DNA of 64,000 nt from Plantago major (GCA_026545765.1 CM048839.1:52002677-52066676); one strand, 5' to 3'; shown: positions 10,524 through 22,420, counted from the first letter of the stretch. Notes: generated by a model from the letters alone, not told the origin. Numbers and translations: made by a program.

Positions 10524-12640
10524 TCATAACTTGTCGAACACATCTTTATAAATTACGTTTGTTATTGTGTCATATGTATTACCCTCTATATCGCAAATTA
10601 CTACGTTTAATCCCTTCCCGATGGTAACTCTAAAAAGAACAACATTTAACTGACCATGGTTGTATACATGTGAGGGGAGGTAGAGGCCGACGTGTGAGAG
10701 ATAATGTCCCTTACTCTTATTTTCGTCATAGCAAAGCAGGCAAATATGGGGAATTGTCTCCAATCCATTGATAAAGATGTATTCCCAAGATTAGTGACTA
10801 TGAATCTTGTTCCATTGCACAACTTGAAAATGGGGTGGCTCATATGGGGTGGCCCATCATCATCATCCTCAGAATGAAAACCTTTTGGCACGCGTTGATT
10901 CAAGATATCATCTTTGCCTCGATGATATGCTCCCAAGATTAGTAACTATGAGTCTTGTTCCATTGCACAACTCGAAAGTATGATCAATATTCATCAGAAG
11001 CATTATCATACATCCAACCTTTAGTATGATCCTATGGTTAGGCAATCTAGAGCAATTAATGTTGTTGAAAAATCTACAGTGAAAACACATTTTAGACCGT
11101 TCTCAAAATTATCTTCCCTAGCAATGCTATATGCGCTCAAATATTCAACGCTATCTCCGGACTTCATTGACATGAGAAATTGATTTATGTCATGTTCTTT
11201 GTCAACCGAAGCACCTCACAACATCTCAAATCCTAGAGGAGCATATACAGTCATTTGCAATATTATAACTATTCCTCCTGGAACAGCGGGAAAAATATGT
11301 CAGAAGCTCCCGCCGAAGACAATCACCACTCCCACCAAATGGCTCATGTGAACGGCCCATCACATCCTTCAAGCTCATATCGATCGCTTCAAACAATGTC
11401 GGTTTGTCATGAGAGTCTTATCCCAAATAATAAGTCGAGCTTCCTTGAGCAGTCCCTTGACCTCTGAATCTTGAGCTTATTGCATGTTGAGTCCTCGTGA
11501 TTTGCAATGGTATTTCGAACCTCAAATATGCCGGACTACAGTCTTACCTTTATAAAGAAGGAATGATGCAATCCTACTGGACGCAACTGGAAGTACAATA
11601 TCTTCTCTAAACCTCAAACCAGAGCACATCGTTCTCCATATAAAGGTTTTTGTGGTCCCTCCGTAGTTCTATAAGCAGAATACTTCGCTATTTTGACCTT
11701 CGACAACAGACATAATTTCACATATGGCACGTTATCCATCACTCAATTGTCGGCATAAATCATCGTGCTATGCTCCATTGCAACTCTAACATAGAACATC
11801 TAATACAAAATAAATGAATTTGTAGCATTTTATATAACAGTTTCATCCGGCACGGGCATATCGTCAAATGAACTGAGATTGTTATAGTTTTTCTTCGATA
11901 ACTTCTCTACTTTTGCATAATAACAATGTTTTTTATTTGTTCATCAGTGAGTTTCAAACCTAGATGGAGAGTTCTCTATCGTTACATGACAATTACATAC
12001 AAAATTTAAACTGATTGTCATTGGATGTGGGAATGGGTAATATAGTCTTTAAATTTATTGTTCCAAGATTGCTGAGTAACCTTTGTTGATTGTACATAAT
12101 GTCGTCTGATAATAAATTTCATGTTTTGTTTCACACTTCCTCAGGCCTCAACATGCTGCGTGATACAACATGGTTATGAAAAGGTGACGTAAAAAACTCG
12201 CAAATTCCCATAGACTTGCCCCTTTCAAACCATTGATATACTCTCCATCATTGAATAAGTGGTCCATAGCTTCACATGCATCCTAGTTATATTCATGCAC
12301 AACACAGTCAACACCATTATATCGAAATCTTGTATCTTTGTTTACATATGGACCATATTTTATGTATGTTTTTCCAATAATGATAGTGAGGAATTTTAGC
12401 ATAAGTCAGTTTCCGAGCTTGAGATCTATTTTGTTCAGCTCGAACCACTACAAGAACTGTGATTGTTTGACATTGGCTTTGTTGATGACATGTGGCATGC
12501 ATTCACCATCTTTGAAAGCAACAAACTGCTCATTTTCCAAATGAAACGACAATCGCTTAACAACATAAATTGTATAATGCAGCGGGACTCTAATATCCTC
12601 CACATTGCTTTGCATGGAGACACATAACAACAGTCCACAT
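10524..12640 (-). pseudogene. Helitron RepHel, helicase half in normal order
   Basis: Minus-strand pieces appear in the standard order of Helitron proteins. HVDCCYVSPCKAMWRI and RLSFHLENEQFVAFKDGE lie at 12640-12480, LTYAKIPHYHYWK near 12400 and LFNDGEYINGLKGASLWEFA near 12230. The start of the PIF1-type helicase (REDIVLPVAS) follows near 11610, and the Walker-B-like LIIWDKTLMTNRHC with VIVFGG near 11440-11300. The C-terminal motif LCNGTRLIVTNLG...ISHTSASTS and the ending IYKDVFDKL stop lie at 10980-10524. Reading frames change many times and NGTR...IVTNLG occurs twice (about 10990 and 10830), so it is a relic. It would have unwound DNA for rolling-circle transposition. Confidence 0.75.
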
Positions 12641-12821
12641 GCCTCATGACCTTATCCCCGTTTTCTCAATCAATGAAACTAACCCAATTTTATCGCTTCC
12701 TTTGAATATATACTTGAAGGGATGCGGTATTGATGATGGCTATTACAGTATTCCATGTTGATGTGTGCTTGATATTTGAGCACAAATGGGAGTTATGTGG
12801 AAATGCGTATTTATTTTTCAT

Positions 12822-12825
<4 letters not shown>

Positions 12826-12882
<57 letters not shown>
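12826..12882. repeat. (AAT)n microsatellite
   Basis: About 19 uninterrupted ATA/AAT units inside the Helitron. Read on the other strand they create a false poly-tyrosine ORF. Confidence 0.95.
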
Positions 12883-12887
<5 letters not shown>

Positions 12888-12901
12888 GGCTTTGAAAAAT
12901 A

Positions 12902-13159
12902 CTCCCTCCATTTCAGAGAAAGTGTTACATTTTGACTTTGACCGGCCAACTGTCTTCGAGTTTGACCACAAATTACTCATAAACGATAATAGTAAATAAT
13001 TTAATAAAATTATATAATAAAAATTTAATTACTAAATTTTCATTATATAATTTTAATAATTTTTTTATTAATATCGTTTAAGAGTAAATTGTGGTCAAAC
13101 GCGGAGACAGTTGACCGCAGAATAGTAAAATGTAACACTTTTTCCAGAAATGGAGGGAG
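12902..13159. mobile_element. Stowaway-type MITE 1
   Basis: A 258-bp foldback bounded by CTCCCTCCATTTC and GAAATGGAGGGAG and flanked by TA at 12900-12901 and 13160-13161. Long arms match each other (for example TTTGACC...TGGTCAAA and GTAAAATGTAACA versus TGTTACATTTTGAC). TA duplication and CTCCCTCC ends are typical of Tc1/mariner-derived Stowaway MITEs. It has no coding capacity and is inserted in the Helitron. Confidence 0.85.
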
Positions 13160-13290
13160 TATAAATCATGCAAAATAAATTAACATATATAAAATAATAT
13201 AATGAATTATAGTCCATGATAAGATATATGGATTAGATATGTGTAAATTTATTTTGGAAATAATGAAGATCAAAATATGGATTAGATATA

Positions 13291-14760
13291 TGCTCAAGTA
13301 AGGATGTATATGTGCTTTGGACCATCGTAGAAATAGGATCACTCACTTTTTGAATAAGATTGTCCTCTGGCATCTTGATATCAATCTCATTGTCATTGTC
13401 ACCCCCCGGCAACTCCATCACCAACATGTAATATCCACTTTGTGAATTCTCTCATCTCCTGAATCTCAGTTGTTAATGTATCAGCGTAAAAAAAAATACT
13501 CCCTCCGGTCCAATAAGAACTTCTTAGGGAGTTACTTTCTCTTCAATTAAGGAAAAATAATAATATATCGATTTGTGTGTGGTATTATGTTGATAAAATA
13601 GTAAGTGGTTGATAAAGTATGAGAGAGAATGAAGAAAGTGATGACAAAGTAGGAAAGAGAAATAATAAAGAATTGCTTGGTGGGATAAAAAGTTTCCTAA
13701 TTTGGCTTAGGAAGTTTGTAGTGGTACTCCAAATAAGTAAAGTTATGAAGCTTTTATTAGACCAGAGAGAGTACATAACACACTTATTAAAATATAAAGG
13801 AAGATACAAATTACTAAAATCAAAATTACCATAAGTGAAACAAACATTTAGTTACCTACAGTCGCATGTTCTTTGTAAGTCTTCGGACCTCACATGGATC
13901 TCAAATTTTGGATGAGCATATTGCTGCATTAACAATGACAGATCTAGACCCTCGCGGAACCACTGGCAGTATCTGTCTAAAGTCTCCGCCAAATACAATA
14001 ATCAAACCATCGAATGGTGTGGCTAGTCGATGCATAACATTTCTCAAACTCCTATCGCACACTTCAAAACAATGCATATTGGTCACTGTAGCCTCGTCCC
14101 ATATAATAAGATTCGTTTCTTGGAGTAGACATGTTACATCAGAATCAGGCGTAATCTTACTGCTCAAGTAAGGACATATATGTGCTTTGAACAATGGTAG
14201 AAATAGGATCACTCACTTCTTGAAAAAGAATGTCATTTGGCATCTTGATATCAACCTCACTGTCATTATCTCCGCCGGCAACTCCATAACCAACCTGTAG
14301 TATCCACTTTCCGAATTGTTTCGTCTTATGAATCTCAGTTGCTAATGTACGAGCTTAAAAAACACAAAATACACTTAATAGAATATAAAGAAAGATACAA
14401 ATTACTAAAATCAAAATTACCATAAGTGAAACCAACATTTAGTTACTTGCAGTCGCATGTTCTTTGTAGGTCTGAGGACCTCACATTAATCCCAAATTTC
14501 GGATGAGCATATTGTTTCATTAACAATGTCAGATCTAGACCCTCCCAAAACCACTGACAATATATGTCCAAATTCTCCGCCAAATACAGTAACCAAACCT
14601 CTGAATGGTGTGGCTGGTCGATGCATAAAATCCCCAAACTCCTATCAAGCGCTTCAAAACAATGCATATTTGTCACTGACTCACTGTAGCCCCCGTCCCA
14701 TATAATAACCTTCGTTTCCTTGAGTAGACAGGTTGCATCATCAGGCTTAATCTTATTGCA
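13291..14760. repeat. Tandem duplication of about 600 bp in the Helitron
   Basis: The segment starting TGCTCAAGTAAGGA at 13291 repeats at 14161. Both copies run through ATAGGATCACTCACTT, GGCATCTTGATATCAA, ATCCACTTT and AGTCGCATGTTCTTTGTA. Copy 1 is longer because MITE 2 is inserted in it. Many small differences show that the duplication is old. Confidence 0.8.
13500..13771. mobile_element. Stowaway-type MITE 2
   Basis: A 272-bp element starting CTCCCTCCGGTCCAATAA and ending TTATTAGACCAGAGAGAG, flanked by TA at 13498-13499 and 13772-13773. It sits in copy 1 of a duplicated helicase segment, while copy 2 (near 14355) shows the empty site. That confirms both the boundaries and the order of events. 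Small ORFs inside it are not genes. Confidence 0.85.
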
Positions 14761-15239
14761 TACCGAGTCTAAATGGGTCTTCAATGGTATATCGAATCTT
14801 GATTGATCAGTTCCGACCCTCGGAAGCATCAATGATATGATACCGATGGAATCCATTGGGAGAACTATATCTCTTCTAGCTCTCAAAATGGAGCATAAAG
14901 TCCTCCAAATATAATATCTCCTCTAGAATCAACAATTAATTGTAATAATGACGTCATGCTAAGTATGAGTTGATGACCTTAATTATCCCTATTTTGTATC
15001 TGGGAAGCTAAAAACTCCCTCAGAATAAAATTTGGCATCTTACTTACAATACTTATATGAATATCAATATACATCTATCTTCTCCATGGACGAAAAGTAG
15101 TGGATATTGAAAAATAAGGTAGCATCAAAGAAACTCAGTTATGTGCTTCAACTCCACATTCCTCTTCTCAACCATAATATAATTTTTTTGCATGTAAGTT
15201 ATCAACATCACCCTCTATAGCAGTAGGCGAATTTTAAGT

Positions 15240-15936
15240 TCGCCCATCCCCTTGGCGCCTTGCAATAAGTTGAAGGCCTACTTCACGGGCATTATCAAGG
15301 GAGATGCGATCTCTGGCCATCTTGTATACTTTTGCATATGGATTGTACTCTTCCATCATAGTTTTGATCAATGTCGCAGTAGCTGTTTTCATACCGGATC
15401 CATTAGTTTGGCTTTATCATAATAATAAAATAAACTATTTACCGTTGAGTATCTATAATTCTAATGGATACTGTATAACGAATAATTTGTTTGAAATGAA
15501 ATATGTGAAAGATTCATAAAATTGAGTGTAGAAGTTTAAAGGAATGCACCCGAGAGCATTGATCATGTTGTCAATTCCATGTTCAGTGTCATATATGTAA
15601 CGTTGGACGAATTTTTGGAGTTTGTCCTTCGTTGGGCAAGAGTGAGCCAATCTATCCACCCATCTTAAAGAAATAAGGACGTTTTCATTTATTGACTTCC
15701 TTGTCTATTTTCCATCCATTGAAGTAAATGCGAAGCTGTTATTGTATATGCACGGATGATAGAACAATTATATGATCTGAGTACCTTTTGGATAAACAAT
15801 TAATACATGTAGAATATATTTTCAAAATAGTATACTTTTGAAGCTTTCCACTGTCATTCAAATTTATTCCATCTCGTGGAATCTGATCTTGAAACCGCAA
15901 ACGCTTATTCCATTTAGACGATTTGTTATCCATCAA
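15240..15936 (-). pseudogene. Helitron RepHel, N-terminal region
   Basis: Minus-strand pieces include FVQRYIYDTEHGIDNMINAL (15600-15540) and, after a stretch without similarity, SGMKTATATLIKTMMEEYNP and AKVYKMARDRISLDNARE with LQLIARRQGDGRT (15405-15230). These match the helicase-like N-terminal region of Helitron proteins (YIYDTENEV... and ...NPYVKVFRMARDR blocks). The HUH replication-initiator site expected next is not recognisable. It is probably lost between 15230 and 14890. Confidence 0.7.
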
Positions 15937-16203
15937 GAGTTTTCAAATATAACCAATTCCAAGCAAGAACTATGCATGTTTATCAAGTAAATAAAGCTTA
16001 CAATCATGCGTCACATTTCACAACTAAAAGTAACAGTTGAGAACATAAGAAAAATTTCAACATCTAGGTGTTGTTTGAAATCAAATGTGTAATTAAAAAA
16101 ATAGTTAGAAAGATTGATCATGAAAAAATCAAAAATAAAATTAAAGCATAGTGACTACTCATGGACAAAAGTCTACATCAAATGCCTCGGTTTCTTCTAT
16201 AAA

Positions 16204-16238
<35 letters not shown>

Positions 16239-17342
16239 ACAAATCTATAATATGTAGACTTAAGAAATTTAATCACCATAGATAAATCCTCTTTAATTAA
16301 TTACTACATGTTGCTACTCAGAATTTCGAACCAATTCAGTTGCTAATTTGTCAGTTAAACCTTCTGCACCTTCTAGAAAAAACCTTAAGACACAAATTTT
16401 GACGCAAGCAATAACATTGACCCCGTTGATCCCTAGCAACAACACCAATACAACCCCTATGTATACTCTACGTACTCAACCATAGCATCAAAATTAGATA
16501 ATATGATACCAAGATCAGGCAGCAACCAAGCTGCTATCACAGTTGGCTACATAGAACCTAAAGATCTTTTACTGACTCTACTTATTTTATCCTGAAAATA
16601 ATGCATTAGTAATAATAAAGTAAATTTTCAATCATAACAAACTCAATGTATATAAATTGAAATTTATATTAAAAATGTTCCATATAGTGAGTATATAAGA
16701 TATAATGTAATATTTGAATAAATAATGAGTGAAAAGTAGAAATTAGAAAATGTGTAAGAATTCACGTAAATGTTGATAAGATGATGGTTTTTATTTAATC
16801 CATTACGTTACTTTATTGTTAATTTTTAAAGTGTCCATTTGTAATCAGACACATAAATAAATATTGATTAATTGATAAATGGAGGGTATTAAGTATTTAA
16901 TAAATGCTCTATTTTTAAAATTTTATTATTTCAATTTATATCATTTAATAAATCTACATAATGTTTAATTTAATATATAAATAATTTAATTAATTAATAA
17001 AATATTCAAGTTTAGTGTCTATAGATTCGTCTTGTCACGGTGAATCTATATATACGTTCAAAATATTTTTCGGAGTTTTGTAGATAAATATATATGAGAT
17101 TAAATAAAACTTATATATGTATTCAACATACTAAAAATAAATCATGAGAGTTATATGGTGCACTACATCTTAACTATTTAAAATGTTCCATAACCAATAT
17201 ACCAAATTTAAAATTATAACAACCAATCAAAATACATTTAGGAACAAAGCTGACCAATAGGAATGCTCGATAGTGACACGTCAACATAACACATGGCTAT
17301 GCTTAAATGGCTTGAAAATGTTTCTTTTTATATACATATAGA
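15937..17342. other. Helitron 5' non-coding part
   Basis: AT-rich DNA without ORFs. It contains an A-tract of about 28 bases near 16207-16234. Nothing beyond the terminal TC...AAG motif is recognisable. Confidence 0.55.
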
Positions 17343-17662
17343 TTAAGACATATTGTGTTTTTACTGTGTTAAATGTAAATTATTGTAGGATGACGTCATT
17401 TCAATTCCTACCTGGTTGGCAGATTTGGGTGTATTGACAAATTTAAAAAAACTTACATAGATCATTCCACATATGTGCAAATCATAAAATTCCAAATTTC
17501 TAGTAATTAAACTAAATTCGTATATCTTCGAAACGATATAGGTCAGAAGGCATATTTATATGCGAGTGAAATCAAATTTGACGAGTCTCACTTGTGCATT
17601 TTGACATATTTGTACAGTTTTTGTAAACTAAACATAGATCCTTCCACAAATCATAAAGTCCT

Positions 17663-18209
17663 CTGAGTTACGGTCTCTAAGTAAATTATTTATAAACTGA
17701 TCTATATTATTAAGAAAATCATCCATGTTATTAATAAAAACGTCTATATTGTTAACGAAATTCATTTATTTTGTAATATGAAAAAACACAAATGTTGATA
17801 ACACAGACATTTTGATTAATAACATCGATTATTTTCTTAATATAAGTCTTTTAGATTTATATATCTATTCATATCTAAGGAGATAAATCATCAATATCAT
17901 ATATTTAAAATTAAATATATTATGTTTGCAGTTAAATATATGATATTGATGATTTATCTCCTTAGATATGGGAGCAAGTCTCATGAGAGACGGTCTCTAG
18001 ATAATTTATCTAAAGACAGACTTATGTTGTTAAGAAAATAATCGATGTTATTAATCAAAATGTCTATGTTATCAACTTTTGTGTTTTTTAATATTACAAA
18101 ATAAATGGATTTCGTTAACAATATAAACGTTTTTATTAATAACATGGATCATTTTACTAAAAATATAAGTCGTCTGTAGATAAGTTATTTAGATACCTCT
18201 AAACTCTGA
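17663..18209. repeat. Foldback element, about 545 bp
   Basis: The two halves are inverted copies. The centre has ATCTAAGGAGATAAATCATC near 17875 facing GATGATTTATCTCCTTAGAT near 17950. Farther out, ATTTTGATTAATAACATCGA on the left (about 17810) faces its complement on the right (about 18050), and AACGTCTATATTGTTAACGA faces its complement near 18120. The arms cover nearly the whole element. No coding capacity is present. A decayed relative is at 44880-45090. The superfamily is not resolved because no clear target duplication was seen. Confidence 0.8.
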
Positions 18210-18675
18210 TATGGTACACTTGGGAAAAACTTTCTATAAACCATTGCCGTATAAGTTATAACCCAATTTGTTCTATTTTACGTAATTAATTGGCACTTGC
18301 ATTATTCATATAGTTGTGAACTAAAGGTCATAAGATATATGGTCATGTCATGTGTTGCATTCATAAGATTCCATGAACTTGAATTTCAGACACAAATTAA
18401 AGTATCATTATTGGACTATTAGTCCGATGAAAACATGGGACCGTCCATAGTTTTACTCGGTGTTTAGTGAATTCATCCATAGTTTTCGGTGTCCTAAACT
18501 TCCAGAAATGCATTTCATATACTATACATTGGCATCTACATTAATTAACTAAATTAAACAATCACACGAAAAAGACAGTACTTACGTGTTCTTTTTAAAA
18601 GCTTCACATTTACAAATTTTAATTAATCTTTTCTCTTTAAATGATCATGTATGTAGAGCAATGTAGGCTCATAAG
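18210..18675. other. AT-rich spacer
   Basis: No gene, repeat or regulatory element could be recognised. Confidence 0.5.
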
Positions 18676-19305
18676 AAAACTAAATTGAAAAGTTAGTTAT
18701 TAATGATTAATTACCAAATTGAATAGATAATCATAAAATTGATTTTAATGTAGATGTTTAAGAATTAATTTAATAATAAATTTCAGATTTTGTAAAATGA
18801 CATAAAATGGCATTATTCTTATTTTTATTTTCTTCAACCTTTCTCATCGTATTATTAGTCTATATTTTTTTAAATAATAGTACATTTTTGCCTAATTGTT
18901 TTAATGTATATTCAATGTACTTTTCACCGCCATTTTAATAACATCATTAAAAATTATCAGAAGTTGAAATAAATATTCGTTGAGCATTCTAACTTAGTAA
19001 GAAAAAAAATTAGTAATTGTTGTGTACTACATGTATGCTGCGCAAGGAGATACAACAATGGCGATGGAACACAGAATAACGGCAGAGTAAATAATGAACG
19101 GATGGTTTTCCTTTTTTCTAATTTAGGTCAAGATATTTTTGGAATGAAAAAGATAAGAATGAGCATTTTTTGAAAAAAAACTAACTTAGGTAGCTTCTCA
19201 ATCAGCTACCTGATTTTAAAAGCTGCGCATTCACGTAACGAGCTTTTTACCAGTCAATGATCAAGAAAAGCTCATGGAGCTTAAAAGCTAGTGGTAAACA
19301 AAGTC
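18676..19305. mobile_element. MITE-like element C, copy 1 (decayed)
   Basis: The segment shares its middle with copy 2 (TTTTGTAAAATGACATAAAA, then CATTAAAAATTATCAGAAGT) and ends GTGGTAAACAAAGTC, a damaged form of the copy 2 end. Its start (AAAACTAAATTGAAAAGTTAG) resembles the decayed copy 2 start. It lies 13 bp before copy 2 in the same orientation. Confidence 0.6.
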
Positions 19306-19318
19306 GTAGACGAATTTT

Positions 19319-20045
19319 GGCTCTGTTTAGCAAAACTAGCTGAAAATCTAGCTGGTAAGCTAGCTTGTAGCTGATTAGGTAGTTGATAAATTAGCTGATT
19401 AGGTAGTTGATTAACTAGTTGAAAAGCTAGCTGATTTTAATGTAGGTGTTTAGCAAATTAGCTGATAAGCTAGCTGGTATTTTGTAAAATGACATAAAAT
19501 GGCATTACTTTTATTTTTATTTTCTTTAACCTTTCTCATCGTATTATTAGACTATATTTTTTTAAATAATAGTACATCACATTTTTGTCTAATTATTCTA
19601 ATATATATTCAATGTACTTTTCACCGCCACTTTAATAACATCATTAAAAATTATCAGAAGTTGAAAGAATATTCGTTGAACATTCTAACTTAATAAGAAG
19701 AAAAAATCAGTAATTGTGTGTACTACACGTATGCATTTTAAAGAGATGCGGATGCATTAATCCTTATGCTAGTTGCAAACAAGTACACAAAATGTATAAC
19801 AAAGGGTATAAACACGAGTGGTTTTTCCTTTTTTTCTAATTTAGGTCAGGGATATTTTCTGAATGAAAAAAGATAAGAAGGAGCTTTTAAAAAAAAAAAA
19901 AATAACTTGGTTAGCTTCTCAATCAGCTAGCTGAAAAGCTTTCAGCTAGCTGATTTAAGAAGCTATGCGTTCACATAACGAGGTTTTTATTAGTCAATGG
20001 TCAAGAAAAGCTCATGGTGCTGAAAAGTCAGTGGTAAACAGAGCC
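19319..20045. mobile_element. MITE-like element C, copy 2 (727 bp)
   Basis: Ends are GGCTCTGTTTAGCAAAA and GTGGTAAACAGAGCC, so the element has inverted termini. Both subterminal parts are packed with the palindrome AGCTAGCTGATAAGCTAGC and variants. No coding capacity was found; the ORF at 19499 is chance. A short relative sits in an intron at 37292-37581. Terminal sequence and size resemble non-autonomous DNA elements of Tourist type, but flanking 3-mers (TTT/TTA) do not match, so the superfamily is uncertain. Confidence 0.65.
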
Positions 20046-20065
20046 TTACTATCACCTATTATTAC

Positions 20066-20222
20066 TTTCGTTGTCCCTCCTTTTGTATTTCTGAAATTAT
20101 CTTCGACTATCACCCAATTATAATTTTATCATAAAAATAACCCCATAAACAAACATTCTATTCATATACCTTAAATTTGTGTCAAACCAAATGTTAACCA
20201 TTGCAAAGAGTCGAGGGAGTAT
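20066..20222. mobile_element. Probable Stowaway MITE remnant
   Basis: Degenerate ends TTCGTTGTCCCTCC and GAGTCGAGGGAGTA bracket about 155 bp of non-coding DNA. The terminal match is poor. Confidence 0.35.
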
Positions 20223-20283
20223 TATACACGACCTAGGGAAAATGGGATGACTTAGAGAATGGACAATTACCTGTAAAACAGTA

Positions 20284-20460
20284 AAATGATTGACGTGCTT
20301 AGTTCATGTGAATGATTTTGAAAGTAGAAGCTACAGGCACAGTCAAAGTAGAAGCTACAGGCACAGTCAAACAGTATTATCACTTAAAAATGTTGAAATA
20401 ATTGACGTGCTTAGTTCATGTGAATGATTTTGAAAGTAGAAGCTACAGGCATAGTCAAAA
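20284..20460. repeat. Imperfect direct repeats
   Basis: The words TTGACGTGCTTAGTTCATG and AAAGTAGAAGCTACAGGC occur at about 20289 and 20401. An extra copy of the second word directly follows the first unit. The unit is about 112 bp. Confidence 0.8.
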
Positions 20461-21189
20461 TAATCGAATTTAATTTTAAGGCAAAGTCCATACCACAAAT
20501 ACATGAAAATATGATTTAAAATAGTATTCCCACATGTTGAATCAAGATGTAGTTCTATCAGGAACAATATTCCACCATAAAATTTGTTTTCCAAGTAATT
20601 GCAGATGAAAACACATAAACAATAAAGTGCAGAAACTAAACCTAAAGTTTGGTGCGGTCATGCGAGGAATAAAGAACTTGCAAATACCAACCGAATTTTG
20701 TTGGTAAGGGATTTAAATTCACTTAAACAAGTTCTCAGAATTCGAACCTTGTGGATATAACACGGCTGGAAGAGTCGTCCTCTCAAAAAGGACCGGACCG
20801 ACAATGGTCTATTGTAGGGGTGGCCAACGAACCAAACGTTTGCGAAATGCTCGTGAAAAAGTTCGGTCAACGCTCAGTTCGAGTTCGGTTTGATCGAAAC
20901 GAACATATTCGAGTTTTTTCGAGCCGAACATCGATCACTTTTTATTCTTTAATCATCGAGCGTTCGCGAACACACACCCAAATATATATTATTACTATTA
21001 TTATTAATATACATTTTGTCTACAATGCCAATTTTACCCCCCCCCCCCCCCACAAAATATAGAGGCAGGAGCAGGGAAAAAATGGGAAGAAAAGGAAAAA
21101 ACAAAAAGAAAAACGGAAGAAAAGAAGAAAGAACAGTTGTTGCCTGCCTCATCTCCGGCCACAATTCCGACGGATTAAGGCCGGCCTCA
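20461..21189. other. Non-coding DNA flanking the LTR nest
   Basis: No gene is supported. The part from about 20813 starts TAGGGGTGGCC and is rich in GTTCG/CGAAC words, a texture common near hAT-type ends. A run of twelve C lies near 21041-21052 and a purine-rich tract at 21060-21135 gives a false basic ORF. Confidence 0.4.
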
Positions 21190-22014
21190 CCTATTGTTAG
21201 TCCAGATAACGGCAAAGTAAAAAACTACAGGGGAGGGGGTTGAATAGTCTTTTCAAACTTTTATCGATCACACAATTTCACAGATATCTTTACAGATATC
21301 TGGTACTTAAATTCAGAGGGCGGAAGTCTTTACGTGATAAGTGCAAGTGTCAGCAAGCTATAAAGGATAAATACTCAGTAAGCAGTAGATAACTGAAAGT
21401 AAAGTGCAGTAAGTAAATAACACAGCTTTTTATAGTGGTATATGAAAGGTGGCGTAATCCTTCAACTAATCAACTCGCCCTTTCTCAAGATTTGAATTCA
21501 CTAAGATAAGATGATAAGTTCCCCTTTAACACTAGGTTCCGAACCAAGCGTTCCCCGGCTTTCTCAACCAAGTACATCCTCTACTCAGTAACCTTTGAGC
21601 TTTTCCTTAGCTTCCAAAGCCAAGTACTTACTTTGCTCAATTAGGTGAGGACTTTAGTTTTCTCAACTAAATCATTTCCCTCAACACGCCTGGTAGTGTT
21701 TTTGGTTATGGTAGTTATCAAGTAAGCTAACTTAGATAACTTGTTCAGTTACTTAGTAAGCTTGAAGAATCAATCTTTCTTAATACTCTTTTCAGTGTAT
21801 GGAAAGTTGTTCTTACTGACCCAATTACTTGTAGTATGTTCAAGAGAATGAATCACAGATATAAGTCACAACTAAATCCTTTGGTTCAACTCCTTCACAA
21901 TAATCAAGTCTTGTTAAGGATCAGGACACTTAGAACTTTTGTGCTACTTAGAATCAGAGAGCTTGAGTCGCAACAGTAAGCTTTGAAAGTAAGGCTCGTT
22001 TTCAATCAAATTTC

Positions 22015-22131
22015 ATCGAATCGAATCAATTGAATCGAATCGAACCGAATCGAATCGAATCAATTGTAGTATAAAATATAACTAAGTCGAATCGAATCGA
22101 ATCAATGGAATCGATCGAATCGAATCGAATG
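22015..22131. repeat. (TCGAA)n-type short repeat
   Basis: Dense runs of ATCGA/TCGAA with interruptions, in two blocks, inside solo LTR A copy 2. It is absent from the corresponding part of copy 1, so it expanded locally. Confidence 0.8.
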
Positions 22132-22420
22132 AGTTTTCAGTTGAAGAGAAAAGAGCCTAAGTAGGTTTGAAGGCTTGTATGCTTGAAAGATATTCGCAAG
22201 TGTGTTCAGTGAAGTGTGTCTTCAAACATTCTAATTAAGTGGTGATATTTATAGTTGAAAATCATGCCGTTTGAATAGTATCCGTTAAGCTCTTAGAAAT
22301 TCAAACTATTGATATCTGAAAATAGTACTACAGTGAGCTTCGTGATGTGTCAAATCAGAGTTTTAATATTTGTTTAAGCCAAGAGTGAATTTTCAACACT
22401 ACGAAAACTTGTAGTGCAGT

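Larger units (their letters stand above)
13233..14886 (-). pseudogene. Duplicated Helitron helicase core fragments
   Basis: Two tandem copies of the same helicase stretch lie here on the minus strand. The upstream one (14886-14443) reads RARRDIVLPMDSIGIISLML, a TxxSRFDIPL block, then LLKETKVIIWDGG and NMHCFEALDRSLG. The other (14212-13901) reads LLQETNLIIWDEATVTNMHC, then RLATPFDGLIIVFGGDFRQI and LPVVPRGSRS. A later helicase piece (GDNDNEIDIKMPEDNLI) is at 13430-13330. LIIWDEA is the Walker B of PIF1-like helicases. In a normal RepHel these motifs come after the YVSPCEA region, which here lies downstream at 12.6 kb, so the pieces are out of order. Confidence 0.75.
10279..17342 (-). mobile_element. 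Helitron, complete termini, decayed coding region (7.06 kb)
   Basis: Read on the minus strand, the element begins with TCTATATGTATATAAAAAG at 17342 and ends with a GC-rich hairpin, a short spacer and CTAG at 10282-10279. It sits between A and T (plus-strand T at 17343 and A at 10278), the standard Helitron target. Between the ends are decayed pieces of the RepHel protein, all on the minus strand: Helitron-like N-terminal region (15936-15240), helicase core pieces in duplicate (14886-13233), and a further decayed copy in normal order (12640-10524). Helitrons move by rolling-circle replication using this protein. Frameshifts and stops make the copy inactive. Confidence 0.85.

Noticed and set aside
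12690-12980. Minus-strand ORF of 96 aa with a long tyrosine run
   Set aside because: It is the (AAT)n microsatellite and part of a MITE read backwards.
20949-21243. Overlapping ORFs on both strands around a C-run
   Set aside because: Produced by poly-C and purine-rich tracts; the right end runs into solo LTR A.
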